Assembly (NCBI GenBank): GCA_019671135.1
Contig: JAHRHY010000001.1
Coordinates: forward strand, 2,294,001-2,358,000
Direction: 5' to 3'
Length of the DNA: 64,000 nt
Origin: Linnemannia hyalina
Lineage: Eukaryota > Mortierellomycota > Mortierellomycetes > Mortierellales > Mortierellaceae
Shown: positions 33,001 through 45,093 of the stretch, piece by piece
Layout of the letters: every line of letters begins with the position of its first letter
How positions within the stretch are numbered: the first letter of the stretch is position 1
The notes under the pieces: model-generated
Database searches by the model: none
Told to the model about the DNA's origin: nothing
The model's input: the letters and a program-made list of their open reading frames with translations, nothing else
Translations under genes and position numbers: made by a program

Positions 33001-35106
33001 TGAGAAGAGTCATACGACGTTCCAAGGAGGCTGGGTTCCTGATGACGCGCATATTGCGGCTGCTCATTGTAATCGTCAGTGTATCTGGACATGTTGGACG
33101 AAACGCTGGGATGGCCGTATTTCGATGTGGAAGGCTGGACGGAACGACTGTTATTGTTATTGGTGTTGTTGTGGGTGTGGGTGGAAGGGTGTTGGGTGCC
33201 ATAGGAACCTGAATGGCTGTCCGATTGTGATCCTGTGAGCTCGGGATTGGACGATGTCGGTGAGAGCGTGAAGGCGGTTGGACGTGGGTAATGATGGCTA
33301 TCGGTGTTGCGACCAGAGTCTTGACGGATTCCCAGATGTCCTGTGTATCCCAGCATGGTAGGCGAAAGATCCGGTACTGGGATCTTGACCTGAGATGGGT
33401 TGCCGTTTGAGTCCGCTGATGTTGCCGAGTTCCGCTTTGACGTATCCTTTTGGTATTCTGCATCCGCGCTTTGGCTGTGAACCCTGTTGTGGCCAACGAG
33501 CAGAGCATCCAGGGCGGCCTGTTGTTGGGCCTGTTGTTGTGTCTTGGCTCGTGCTTCCGCTGTGGCTCTGGCGGCGCTGAGGGCTTCTGCGAGGGCGGCG
33601 CTGGGATTGCTCAGGTCCGCAGGGCCTCGGTCTGGTTCCACCGGTCGGGGGAGGGATGAATTGCTCCCGCTGTACTGAGATCCGTTTCCGTGCGCAGGGA
33701 TGGAGGTTGAGGAGGATGTAGGTGAAGGGAAGGAAGTTGAAACTTGTGTGGTTGCGGCTGAAGCTGCAGGTGTTGTTCTTAAGGGAGGTGAAGGGAAAGG
33801 GTGAAAGGGGGATTGGTTCGAAAACATCCTTGGTCCTGGTCCGCCACTACGAAAAAGGGGTGGAATTGAACGTGTGCAAATAAAGGCATGTTAGTTTACA
33901 TGAACTTCGCACAGGAGCGGGACAATTGTGAAGTGTGGGCGTCTGTGTGGAGGGCGGTATAAAATTAGGGATCGACGGGAAAAAAAATAAGGACTCTACT
34001 CAATCCTCTCTTCCCTCCCCCGCGCACAGTCATGTCACTCCCTCATTCACTCACTCCCTAGACAACCTCCTTTTTTCTCCCCTGTAAATAAATGGATCAG
34101 AATCAGGTACAGACATAGGGCACGCCCAATGGACGGAAAACGTCCCTTCTTATGAGTAAATGGCCATGGTAAATTACAACAAAGAAAACCAAAAAAAAAT
34201 ACCCGCCCAGTAACAAACTGGTCAGGCTCAAGATCATGTGGACTTCAGTCGGGAATGTGCACCAGTGGGACGGCAGGGAGGATAGCAATCCAAGCTGTAA
34301 ATGCGTTCCAATCAACATGTCGAGAGTGGAGGTGTGGTGCGGTCGCCCTACCTCTGTTTGGATCCGCTGTTATCGCCTTTCCTGAATAGATTGTTCGTCT
34401 GCCTTGCTGCCATATCCCGATCGAGTGCCTGAACCACTTCGTCCTCCTGATCGTCCTCGTCCTCCTCCTCTTCCGGTATGCTGCTTTCGTCAACCTCATG
34501 ATGCAAGCGCCTGCTCATTGGATGTCTAGTCTCGTCCTCCTCGTCCTCCTCTTCCTCCTCTTCCTCCACGACAGAGTCGGTAGCCATGGACGTTAGACTT
34601 GTGTTGAAGTGCGGCAGCCTCTTGGCTGCATTCATCTTGATCGGAGGGAGGCCTGAATCGCGCCTCGCACGGTAGGCCGAGGAGGATCGAGAGAGGTCTC
34701 CGAGCAATTCAGGCTCTTGGGAGGACGAGAAGGAGTCATGCTCATCCTCGCTCCCACTACTATACTGGTACGAGCTGTGTCCACGTCCGTGTTGATAATC
34801 CACGCGGGTCGATTGTGGTGAACTCTGCGGGGTGGATAATGTCGACAGGCCGAGGGTTGTATGCGACTGAGATTGTGATTGTGATTGTTGTTGTTGTGGA
34901 AGTCGTTGTTGTTGGTGCGAGAGATGTGAATATTCAAAGGAGGGCTGTTTTTTGGGTCCTGTGCCGTTGGAAATGCTGTTGAGGGTGGTGTGGTTCTCCA
35001 TTGAAGAGACAGAGCTGCCGTGGCGAGTATTGTAGTCGACCGAGGACACTGATCCGCCCGAGGGGTATATGTAGTGTGGCGTTTCTTGGTAGGAGTCTGG
35101 CCGCAT
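30006..35106 (-). CDS. Large coiled-coil protein with disordered, acidic N-terminal region
   Basis: I join two long open stretches, 34352-35106 and 30006-33846, through a GTAGGG...CGTAG intron of 505 nt. The phases fit and the joined frame codes for about 1531 residues. Plus-strand sequence of the intervening 500 bp is CT-rich, unlike a minus-strand promoter. Purine-rich plus-strand sequence at 35530-35800 does look like one, and a donor at 35509 suggests a 5'-UTR intron. Residues 1-250 are Ser/Gln-rich with long Glu/Asp runs. Residues 260-650 are low-complexity. From about 660 to the end there are repeated heptad coiled-coils, for example MNRNTELLRILSIRDDEVQT. The C-terminus holds LEQRLERRDQELQEVVQEAR and a Trp-containing helix. 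I do not recognise the family. A cytoskeletal, spindle-pole or vesicle-tethering scaffold would fit the architecture. If the join is wrong, these are two genes with starts at 35106 and 33827. Confidence 0.72.
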
Positions 35107-38100
35107 GTAAGGGAGAAGGGTCGCTCAAAAATAAAATAGGGAGCTCTTTTTTTTTGTTCGTGCTTGCGATGAGTGGGTGGGTGGGTGGCTCTTGGTCTTG
35201 TGATCGCCGTCGTCGTGATCTCGTCTACGTCCATGCAGAAGGGAAAAAAAACCAATGGGTCAGTGTGAGATTTGAATGACCCCACCATGCTGGTTTGCTT
35301 GTTGTTGTTTTTTTGTTTGCTGCAGGATGAGAACAGCAACGATCTTGTTTGTGCGTTTCTGCAGGCCAGTCTCTCCTTTGGACGCCATTTTTATTATATT
35401 TTTCTGTTCTGTGTCCATCGTGCAGGTCAGGGCAGACCAGTTGAAGGTAGGGGAATCGAGTGCTTTTTTGGGTGGGCTGTTGCTGTTTGTGTGTTAACGA
35501 TGGACTTACAAGAAAGGTTGAACTTGTAAAAAAGATGAGATCTGGTGAGTGAAGGGCACGAGTGAAGGATAAGACAGGGTGTTAGAGTTGAAGATAGGGA
35601 ATGAGAGTGCAACTCAGTAGTTTGAAGTAAGGAAGGTGGACTGAAGGGATGCCGAGTATATAACAAAGTGAGATTGAGAGAATTGGTGAGTTGTGAATGA
35701 AGGTGAGAATGAACGAAGGTTTTATGAGTGAAAAGGAAAAAAAAAAAAAGAGGAAGAAGAGGAAGAAGAGGAAGAAGGGGAAGGAGGGGGTTCATGAAGA
35801 AGAAGAAAAAAAAAAAGAAAGAGAGCATTTGCACCAAGACTAAATAGGACATGTTTCAATTGAAAAAGTTATTCATACTCGCAAACAAAACAACCATGAG
35901 GGAGCATGTTACATTGTTACATGGCATTGTATTCTTGTATGGCCCCATGGTCATGGCATTGCCCCTTCTTCCCCCTGTCCCCTTTGATCCCTTTGGTCCT
36001 TCTTTGTTTCTCATTTTTGATGTTCTTGATGTTTGATCAAAAATGAAATAAGAGAAGTAATCATTGTCTTAGCCTTCTTCGCTTTGTTTCTTGTTCCTGA
36101 ATGGACCATACACTACTATTATTATTCTCAGCAAGGAGGGCTCACCATGTCTTTTTCATTCATTCATTTTTTTTTTCTTTTTCATTGCACTCTGGTAATT
36201 AAAGCTGGCCAAGGTGTGACAAACCAAACGCAAGGAAAAAAATTCATGATATGCAAACATAAACACCATGCACCATCTTTCCTTCTTTTTCTTTGATTGC
36301 CTTTATTTTTTCTTACCTTACAAGGGGCTCCAAGGGGGGGGGGGACCGCATCGCGGGAAGAAGTTCGGCGTTTGCCTCTAATGCAATAGCATAGAAAACT
36401 ATCGAGCATAGTCTGCAATTACATTATTGCTATGCGCCCTACCATCCCCTCCTTCTACATCTTCATCACAGGTTGTTCTCCTTTATTTGTGCCTCTTCTT
36501 TTTGCAAGAAAGAAGGAAAAGGGGTTGTTCCGCGCTGACTGACTTGCCATCGATCCATTGGTCACCATCTCTCTCGCTTCTTTCTCAGTGTCAACAAAAA
36601 AAAGGGGCATAAGGAACAATGACAGATGCACCATTGCAGACACCGAACGAGAGACAGAGAGACAGAGACAAAGAGACATGCACGCATGCCCGTTGACATC
36701 TGTCCACCCGTCTTTGTTTCAACAGAACATGCCAATCGAACCCTCTCCCACCCCCCACTCTCTCGTTCGATCATGTCGCCCTCTTTTTATTTTTCCTTCC
36801 CGCAAAAGCAGTAAAATGAACATCTGAAAATCCTACTCAGCAACCCTATTTTTTTCCTTTGGTCTGCACCCGTTGGCAGGTCCATGGCATGGATCGATGG
36901 ATGAATTGTTAATATCCCCCCTTTTGTCGTTATTCCGATGGAGAGAGGAGAGAGGGGAAAAGGAATACAGAAATCCCTGTCCGCCTGCACTTTTTTTTCT
37001 GTTGCCTCTGCTGCTAAATGCACTTTGTCATCCACCAGGGAGAGTCCAGCTTCTTCCATGAATACTTGAGAGGAGCACAACTCAATGCTAATATTAAGAA
37101 AATGCCAGAGCAAATGACCTTGGACTCTCTCTCTCCCTCTGTCTCTCTCACCAATTCACCCGGCAAGGAGTGAGAATGGGGGTGCTCAAGTTCAATACGT
37201 TCATTCGTGTATGTACTTCTAATCGTTTGCCGTCTTTCATATTTTTCTTGGCTACTTTCTCGTCCATCTGAGGTGGACAACTGTTTTTGCCATGGAGCGG
37301 ATCGCTTTTTCCTATTTTCTTTTTTTTCTGCTGTCACAACAACCACAACAGCATGGTTACGAAATAGGGTACTTTCCTTCTGCACTGCGCCGAGAACTCA
37401 ACAGGCAACACAAAAAATGTACCAATTGCGACTCTTCTGAGCAATTGAGCAACCCTCCCCTCCACTCTCCGTCCTCTCTCTCTTTTGTGGACGGGAAGAA
37501 AGACGGAGGTAAGGACTGATCAGGTGCATACACTTGTCACCATGCACTCCAAAGGCATGTTCTCGCTCTCCCCCTTCTCCCGTTTTTTTTCCTCGGTCTT
37601 TTTCTTTTTCGCGCCAAAACAAAGAAATGCAAAAAAAGACATCATTGGTAGAAGGTAGACACAGACAGAAAGAGGGGGGGGGGGGGGACACAAGAAGTGC
37701 CAATGCTCAACACGTTTGGGATTCTGTGACACATTCACATACCCCCATGCGCTCCTCTTCCCTTACATATTGACACAACACATCCCTGTTGTTCCACAAG
37801 CCCGAGGACGATGAACCATCCTCTATTACTGCTCTTGGGGGGGACTGACAGGGTTAGAAAGGGGGTTACAAAAAAATGGAGGGAAAATATTCGACCAAAC
37901 ACACCAAGAATAGGTAGAACAACTCCAAACAGTGGCCAGGCATCCGTTACAGATGAGTTTTGTAACTGTTTGTGGATGTCTCTGCTTTGAAAGCAAAGGA
38001 AGACTCTCAGTCATCACGGAGTCCTCCTACTCTTGTAACAAAGTTCTATTCCTCCCTTTATTACAACATACTTTCTTTCTTCTTTTTCTTGCCTTTGTGG

Positions 38101-38830
38101 TTTCCATTCCTCCTTTCCCGACTCCGCATGATGCAGCAGAACAATAAACAGCTCACTCAAAAAAAAAGGCGAAACGACTGTGTCCTTACATGATACGATG
38201 AGAGCACAAAAACAAGGAAACATCGTCATGACCATCATCAACATAGCGTTGCAACAACAGCATCCCGTTTCCGTTTCCCGTTTCTCATTTCTCATTTACC
38301 CCTTTGCTTCAGAGAAATGACATTCTTCGTTTCAGAACTCATCCTCAATACGGTAAACAACAAAAATGAAAAGCGGTCTGGGCGCGCTTTGTGTATCCCT
38401 AATGGTTTTCCCGTCAGAACTGGTGTGGGTACAAGGAAAAAGAACCACATGCCCTGGAATAAATTTGGATTGCATGTGTGCAATATCGGGAATGTCAAGG
38501 TTATACACAATTCGTCCCGTTTATGGTGATGACCGACTAATGACCATCATGCCTCTGGAATGCGGTTCGAATTATTTAAGAAAAGGCTTCCCGCATATTG
38601 ATGGCACATGCGCACTTAAATTCACACCCGCCTTTCCTTCCTTGCCTTGTCATTAACCCTGATAGCCATTACCACTTTCACAAGGGAGAATAAACGCGTC
38701 GTTTCGCAATTGACCAACCGTCATTCATCAATCAACCCCAGCTTACGTTATTACTATTTGTTTTTATTTCTTTTCAGCCCACTAAAGAAACGACCTTGTA
38801 CTTGTTGGGAGGTTAGGTCAGAATCAAAAA
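35107..38830. other. Long intergenic region, no recognisable gene
   Basis: The first 700 bp are purine-rich on the plus strand and probably form the promoter and 5' UTR of the coiled-coil gene, including a possible UTR intron donor at 35509. The rest has short open frames only, G-runs at 36334-36344 and 37674-37687, and CT/GA simple sequence. No tRNA, retroelement end or domain-bearing frame is visible. Confidence 0.45.
35730..35790. repeat. Purine tract with (GAAGAG)n units
   Basis: A run of A and G with repeated GAGGAAGAA units lies in the presumed promoter or 5' UTR of the coiled-coil gene. It is simple sequence of no defined role. Confidence 0.7.
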
Positions 38831-40528
38831 CTAATAGACAAACTTGAGATCGGTTCGCTTCCACTCTTTCAGCCACTTTTGGATATCCTTGCCATTGCCA
38901 GGGTTCAGCGGTCGTAGATTGAGATCCTTGAGCTTCGGAAACAGTGCAAGCAGAATCTCTAGTTCCGTCCTTGACCACGTCATGCCCTTCGAGTCTGATA
39001 GGTACAAGTTGCTCAGCTCTGTCAGCCTTGCCTTCAACTTTGATGGCAACGCGTCATCCGTAGCTGTAACAGCAGCAGGTCCGTTCAATACAGATTTTGA
39101 CCTTCCCTGCTTTTGTCGAGACACTGTTCCGGTACCAGAAGAAAGAGGCAGGGCCAGTTCCAGAATACCGACATCCGTACCCTTTTCCAGACTCCAGCAC
39201 TGGATCATAAGCGACTTGAGTCGTGTCAATTGGCCGAGTTGTCGATAGATGGGCCGCCATATCCGATACCGCTTCTCTTTGCTATTCATTTTCCGAGGAT
39301 CCAGACTCCTGAATTGCAACTTGAGTGTCTCCAGTCCAACACATGCCCAACCATGATCGAGTTCCCGTTCTGGTTGCGCAAAAATGTCCCATGGATAAAA
39401 ACTGAATCCTTGAATCTGGAATCCTTTCAGCAATGGTCGTGTCCTGAGAATGTTGAAAAACTGGGCCGATAGTCGATCAATGGCCGAAAAGGTGTTGTCG
39501 CCAACATCGACAGAGATGATAGTGAGATCCTCCAAGAGTGGTAGAGGGAGATCGTCGTTGTCGTCGTTGTCGGGTGGCCTTGCGCTGCTGTGTCCAGTCT
39601 CATCCTGCTGCTCCGGTTTAATCCCTTGTAGACGATGATCGCCCTCTGTTGGCACAATTGACTCGGGTCGACAGAGGAGATCAAAAAAGGAAAAGTCCAG
39701 GATGCTGAATGATAAGGAGCGGAGTTGTCGCAGGCTGCCGATTGTTTCCACGAGATCGAGCAACGTATCCTGACGACTGTACCGATGGATCTTGAGAACT
39801 TGCAGGTTCCGACACATCTGCAAAGGCCGCAACGATCGCTTCTCTGACCGTTGGAATCCAAAGCCCTCAAAGATCCGAATTTCCAACTCCCGGAGGTTCT
39901 CGCAGTGCCAGAGGATAGGCAGTGCATAGTACCCGACTGATAATCGTTCCATCCGCCATTGCTGAGCATCCTCCGGCCGTTCCCAACTGCTGAGGTTGAT
40001 CTGGAGCCAATGACCCGCCGATTCCAGACTCTCGAGGTTCGCAAACGTGTCGTTCATGTCCTGCAGCCGGATCGCAAACATATCCAGCCCCGTCGCCTCG
40101 ATCCGTAACCGCCTCAGGTGTCGCAATCCAGCAATCGACTGGAGCAAGCCCAATTCGTCTGCAGTAATAGACAGCTGCAGCTCGAGCGACCGGACGTTGG
40201 CGGCCATACGCAAGAGTTGGACCAGTCTCGAACGAGCAATCTCTTTCCTGATGGTGATCGCACTGACGTCCTTGAGATCCGAATTGGCAGCCCATTCGAG
40301 ATGTCGCACCTGGAGTAGTTTGGGTCGGAGGGGGCTGTCGTCGTAGGCGTCAAAGACTTGGCGGATGGGGAAACCGGTGCGATGCCATTGAGTTTTTGAG
40401 ATGTGGCTCCAGATGAGGGAGGAGAGGGCGTTGAACCAGAAGCGAGAGACGCGGAGGGATGAGTAGAGGGATGGGCCGTCGAGGTATTGGCCAAAGGCCT
40501 CGATCAGCTCTGCTGGCATCGAGTCCAT
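38831..40528 (-). CDS. F-box protein with degenerate leucine-rich repeats (LDGPSL subfamily)
   Basis: A single minus-strand exon of 565 residues runs from ATG 40528 to TAG 38831. The N-terminus MPAELIEAFGQYLDGPSLYS followed by SLRVSRFWFNALSSLIWSHI is an F-box, the Skp1-binding helix bundle of SCF ubiquitin ligases. The rest is a string of Leu-rich segments such as LRHLRRLRIEA, CENLRELEIRIFEGF and CRNLQVLKIHRYSR, consistent with an LRR substrate-binding solenoid. The C-terminus includes ELEILLALFPKLKDLNLRPL. It faces a paralogue starting at 41034 and shares with it the LDGPSL motif, the WR.(E/R)SL-type segment and the KLK/KLENL..LKPL end. Nothing shows the substrate. Expanded, fast-evolving F-box/LRR families are common in early-diverging fungi. 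Confidence 0.8.
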   Translation of the reverse strand: MDSMPAELIEAFGQYLDGPSLYSSLRVSRFWFNALSSLIWSHISKTQWHRTGFPIRQVFDAYDDSPLRPKLLQVRHLEWAANSDLKDVSAITIRKEIARSRLVQLLRMAANVRSLELQLSITADELGLLQSIAGLRHLRRLRIEATGLDMFAIRLQDMNDTFANLESLESAGHWLQINLSSWERPEDAQQWRMERLSVGYYALPILWHCENLRELEIRIFEGFGFQRSEKRSLRPLQMCRNLQVLKIHRYSRQDTLLDLVETIGSLRQLRSLSFSILDFSFFDLLCRPESIVPTEGDHRLQGIKPEQQDETGHSSARPPDNDDNDDLPLPLLEDLTIISVDVGDNTFSAIDRLSAQFFNILRTRPLLKGFQIQGFSFYPWDIFAQPERELDHGWACVGLETLKLQFRSLDPRKMNSKEKRYRIWRPIYRQLGQLTRLKSLMIQCWSLEKGTDVGILELALPLSSGTGTVSRQKQGRSKSVLNGPAAVTATDDALPSKLKARLTELSNLYLSDSKGMTWSRTELEILLALFPKLKDLNLRPLNPGNGKDIQKWLKEWKRTDLKFVY

Positions 40529-41033
40529 GCTTGTGCGTGATGTGTGTTGTTTCCTGAGTTGAGTGGTGGTTGTTGTCGTTTGTTGAGTGGTGGGTTGGTC
40601 GACGAAACTGTTTGTTGTAGAGGAAAAGAGAAAAGAAAAATAAGTGCTGCAGCCAGCCGTTGGCTCCTCTCCAACCTAGTCGCCATTTTTGTTTTGTCAT
40701 ACAACAGCAAAGCCGCCACCATTGTCATCGCATTCTTCTTTTGTATTTTAATCAACATGCAAGTGGAGTGTCAAGCACGAAGGACAGTAATAAGCAACAA
40801 AGACATCAATGGCCTGGAAGACCAAAGTTCCTGCCAGGATCGCTTGGTGAGACGAGGCGCAGGCACGAGCAAGCGGCATCTGAGGCTGAGTGAGAAGGAG
40901 AGTGTGGCAGGGTCCTTTTGTTCTTGCACTCTTGACTCTCTTATTTCGTTACCCTTGTCTTCTACCCTCCCACTCCTCATTTCCATCAAACATCAATCAT
41001 CAAAGAACCTCTGCTTTGTCAACTCCCATCACG
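40529..41033. other. Divergent promoter between two F-box paralogues
   Basis: This roughly 500 bp spacer separates head-to-head F-box paralogues and must contain both promoters. The side next to 41033 is CT-rich. No other feature is seen. Confidence 0.5.
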
Positions 41034-42604
41034 ATGACATCAGGACAGCACTCTCAATCAATTGTCGACCGCATCCCCACAGAACTACTCCTCGCTCTCG
41101 GTCAGTTCCTAGACGGACCCTCCCTCATCGACTGCCTCCAAGTTTGCCGCCAGTGGCACCACACCCTCCAACCCCTCGTGTGGTCCACCATATCCGAATA
41201 CCAATGGCACTCCAAATCCTTCCCTATCCAGCCCAACGTCAACCCCTCCAGGGACATAGCTCTCTTACCCCGCCTCCCTCTTATACGACAAATATCCTGG
41301 GCTGAAAACAAAATCATCACCACCAAGAAGAATGGCTCCAAGTTTGTTGTTGGTCGTCAGTTCTCGGCCGCAAGACTTGCTTGGTTGTTGCAGAGGACAC
41401 CTAACCTGGCTATTCTCTCGCTCAGACGATGCAGTGATGGGTTCGCTCCCGTCTTATATCGAGCCCTGGCTGATCTGCCCAACTTGAGGCGACTCCACAT
41501 GCACGTCTTCGTCCGCAAGACTCAGATCCCGATTGTGGACATGTTTTCATTATTCTTGCGATTGACGAATTGCATCTTGGTGGATCCTGGTACACACAAA
41601 AGAAATCGACCGAGCCATTGCTGCCAAGTGAGAAGGCAACGACCCCGTGGAGACTCAGATCGCTCAAGTGTACCCGACTGGATCTGGCGCTCACTCGATA
41701 CTGTCCCGACCTGACCTTCTTCGAGATGCACTCGTATGAACACAGAGTCGGCATTCCTCCTGTTTCTCTTCTATTCCTCCTGGAGTGCCCCAAACTCGAA
41801 ATTGTCAAGCTGCCCACCTGTACCTGTCGAAACGACTTTGTTGATTTGGTCGAGACCTTTCGATCCTTGAAGGCTCTGCGGTCGTTGTTCTTCAACGTTC
41901 ACTTGAGAGAGGAGCTCGAGTTCCTGTGTGCGCCTGATGCTCACTCCGACAGGTTGCAACAAGCGACTGAGACCTGTAGTTCATCTCCTCCTTCTTCGAC
42001 CTTTGTGTTGAATCAAGATCCGCTGTCGGTGCCTTCGTTAGAACACCTGCACATTGGTCAAATCTCTGCAGAGGTGGGGCGAGAGGACTCTTTCCGAATG
42101 CTCCGCAACATCCTCAAGACCCGCACCCACCTCAAGACTTTCCGAACAAGTGGGGAACCTATTCATCCCACCCATCTCTTTGCGCAACCAGGCCAAGAAG
42201 CCCATGATAGTTGGGGTTGTAGGGATCTCGAGTCCTTGTTTTTCTCTCTTCCTGGATCCATGTACGTCAAGACAAAGGAGGAACAAACGTTGGTCTGGAA
42301 TCCAATCTACCATCAGATCGGTCAGCTACCCAAGCTACAGTCACTGACGATCATCTACTTCACTATCGAAAAAGGCAAGGACAGCGGGATCCAGCAACTA
42401 ATGGGGGCGACAAGTCTGAAACGGTTGGTTCTCCGTGGTTGTGAGGCGACAAAATGGACGCGTGAGGAGATTCAGGATCTGGTGCGTGCTTTGCCCAAGC
42501 TTGAGAATCTGCAACTCAAGCCTCTCGAGAAGGGTTTTTTCCCGCAGATCAAGTCGTGGTTGTGTGAGGCTGGTCGGTCGGATATTATCTTTGGCGACCA
42601 ATAA
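41034..42604 (+). pseudogene. F-box/LRR paralogue with an apparent frameshift (possible pseudogene)
   Basis: The reading frame from ATG 41034 encodes an F-box (RIPTELLLALGQFLDGPSLI, then DCLQVCRQWHHTLQPLVWST) and the first leucine-rich segments. It loses similarity after about 41580 and stops at 41714. A second frame, open from at least 41570 to the stop at 42604, continues the same protein: RYCPDLTFFEMHSYEH, PLSVPSLEHLHIGQISAEVG and ALPKLENLQLKPLEKGFFPQ. The break is between about 41540 and 41590. Aligned with the paralogue at 38831-40528, a one-base slip there keeps the spacing between the flanking Leu-rich blocks almost unchanged (25 versus 22 residues). A 53-56 nt intron from the GT at 41580 would also restore frame, but its donor (GTGGAT) and acceptor (GAG/AAG) are poor. 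It is either a recent pseudogene, an assembly indel or, less likely, a spliced gene of about 505-525 residues. Confidence 0.7.
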
Positions 42605-43727
42605 AGCCGCGAGTTGTCTGGTGTTGACATAGCGCGCCGCGATCGAAATAATCATCGTATTTGTCGTCAGGGCTGGCTTTCGCTCTGCTTTTCAGCAGTG
42701 ATCAAACGCGAACATAAAGTGAAAGGGTCTGTTCCTGAATTTGATCGCGTTCTTTACGAGCTGGTGGTTGTTCCTTGTTTCTCTTTCCTTTGGAGGCCTT
42801 TCACGTCCAAATTATCATATGGTGTTTGTTACATCTCTGTAGATCTCGACGATATCCATAGCGACTATGAGATGAGAATGTATATATGATACCAAGCATG
42901 TAAGACAACCATTGTAACATTTTTTGTTTAACTATCCTACTAAACACCATGATATTCTTCAAACAACAAAGTCTTCTTATTTTATGCACACCAATCTCTT
43001 GAATGTCTCCATCTACTATTAAACTGTACCCCTCATTGCAAGATTCAGCAGAGTAGTTCTTGTATGTGATCATCTAAAGCACTTGTACTCTCAACTGTAT
43101 CTTTGGGCGAAATACAGGGGAGAGATTACATTTTAATTCTGTGTTCTGTTCCCCACTATGAAGAGATATGTCAGCTGTGGAAGTCAACACTCCGTTCCTT
43201 GGGCTTTGGATATTTTTTATATGCTTTTTTATATCCTCTGCACATGGAGGGGTCGCTTCGTTTGATCGTCACTCGCATTTCCTTCTACTTGTCGACTAAT
43301 ACAATCGAGAGAATCGTCTTACTTTCTTTTTACTCTTTAAGTAGTCCACTCTTGCAACCACACCATGTCCTGTCCTCGACTTTTTCTTTCCTTTCTTTTG
43401 TTGTTATGAGTGTCCCATTCAACTCGCAACAAGAAAAAGTAACCGTGTTCATTATTTTGCCAACAGAGGTCCTCTAGTTTCCTCTTGCTATACAGCCTCC
43501 CTCTTTCGTGTCCTTTCTTGTCAACTCTTTATCACGCTCCTCTCCCTTGTCCACTTCACGACTCCCATGAATTCATTCACTGTATCTACCTTTCTCATCC
43601 TTCCTTCTTCACCCGTCCTCCAAATCTTCGTCTTTTTGCACACTCTTTTCTTCAGTAATTGCGCTACCCCTTCTTTGACAACCCATATTCCTCAATTTCT
43701 TACTTCACTTTCACTTTCACGCCCTCC
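42605..43727. other. Intergenic region left of the retroelement
   Basis: This stretch holds the F-box 3' flank and AT-rich sequence, with a CT-rich block from about 43330 to 43727 that ends at the retroelement insertion point. No gene is seen. Confidence 0.45.
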
Positions 43728-45093
43728 TTTTTTTTTTTTTTTTTTTTCGTACACAATTTTATTTCTCTAACAAACAGCATAGAGAAGTTATTTGGAAGTA
43801 AAAGGGAACTACAGACCAAACTCTTCAGTGCACCATCCGCCAGTCGCAGTCCGGTCCAGAACCTGGCTCTGCGCAACAATTGTCGCTGCTCTTCACAGCT
43901 TAAACGGAAGAAAATAAAACTAGATACGAATGAAGGGGATTCTTCCCATCCTCTCCATCATTGACAACCTCCTCCTTCCTAACAAACTCTCCGACAACCG
44001 CTCGTCAGCAGCGCGTGGGTCCTTGGTCGCCCCAGGGCACCTTCCTTCACAATGTGTGGCTAGCGAAGCGCCACACGGACAGAAACCATCGTGCGTGATG
44101 TAACCGTATCCTTGACTCCAATCACCTCGGGGGCCTGTATATTTGGATGTCTTATCCTTGGCAGAGATGCCCTGGCTTTGTTCCCATGCGATTGTCGCGG
44201 AGCACCGAGGTTTCCAGATCAGCTCCGAGGCCTGCGCCTCCAGGTAGCCAACAAACTTGTGAAGGACTGTCTTGGCGATGGACATTGGGGTCCGGAAGAC
44301 CGCGGACCATTCAGTCAACATGCTCAAGGGGGTGATGCCGCGGAGGAGATCCGACACATTCCACATCGGTTTCTCGTCTCGATCGAGAGCTGGACTACCG
44401 CTGTGCACGGCTCGAGCTCCACCGATGGAGGAAAATCCTCGCACATGATCCGCATCCGAAGGGGGCCACCAGTGTATGGGTACTGGCCTCGGTACCTGAC
44501 GACCTCTGTCCACCGCGCGTTTGTATTCTCGCTTCCTGGCTGCGTTGTAGCTGTTTGTCGCCTGCACACCCCACTCGTTAATCTTGCCCATGGCCTCCTT
44601 CCAGATCTCAGTGGTGGTCTCAGCTGCCGAAGGGCATTTCCAGACGTGATCGTTATCCTCCTTCTCGAGCTCGCATCGTCGGCACACGCATGTTGGGTAC
44701 AGGTTGGGCTTGCGAGCCTGCATGGAGTTCAGAGTGGGCAGCATTCCATGCAGCTTTTTGATATGATGTGTGCGTTGGTGAGAGTCCTTGCTGTTGCTGT
44801 AAAAGGTGAAGACTGCGTGCCTGTCATGGACATAAGCCAAGGTCGAGTTCCATTCCACGTCATCGATGTCAGGGATCGCCCTCTTGACCCGCCTCTGTGA
44901 CGTCCAGGCCTGATGGTGACGGATTGTCGATTGTTGTTTGAGGAGCTGACGTAGATCGATTTCAACAATCCCGCCGTAACAATGTGCAAAGGTCGTGATA
45001 TCCGTCTGTTGAGTGAGATCCACCATCCAGGGCACTGAACCACTCTGTGCTGCCACCTTCGCCGCCTGATCCGCAAGTAGTCTGTGTGGTCGG
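43728..45093 (-). mobile_element. 5'-truncated non-LTR (LINE-type) retrotransposon fragment
   Basis: On the minus strand an open frame up to the stop at 43920 begins with LLADQAAKVAAQSG, the usual end of a LINE RNase H domain. It continues with CVCRRCELEKEDNDHVWKCP, a C-x2-C-x8-H-x3-C zinc motif found at the C-terminus of many LINE ORF2 proteins. After the stop come about 170 nt of 3' UTR, an AATAAA signal on the minus strand (about 43758-43763), and a poly(A) run of 20 that appears as T20 at 43728-43747. The heptamer GCCCTCC flanks both ends (43721-43727 and 45094-45100) and may be the target-site duplication. Reverse transcriptase and endonuclease are missing, so the copy cannot move by itself. 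The remaining 390 or so codons are still open, which suggests a fairly young insertion. The open frame continues upstream to 45122 only through flanking DNA. Confidence 0.78.

Noticed and set aside
34103..34318. Short frame with a hydrophobic, membrane-helix-like stretch
   Set aside because: Phase does not fit the upstream exon at 34352, and the sequence sits inside the intron I infer for the coiled-coil gene.
38560..38580. GGTTCGAAT resembling a tRNA B box
   Set aside because: The flanking bases cannot form a T stem and no acceptor stem or A box is present.
41580..41635. Possible 53-56 nt intron that would repair the F-box frameshift
   Set aside because: Donor GTGGAT and acceptors GAG/AAG are unlike the other introns in the window, and a one-base slip preserves the spacing seen in the paralogue; kept only as an alternative.
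44091..44900. 269-codon plus-strand frame overlapping the retroelement
   Set aside because: It is antisense to the LINE C-terminal coding region, whose zinc motif and poly(A) end fix the true strand.
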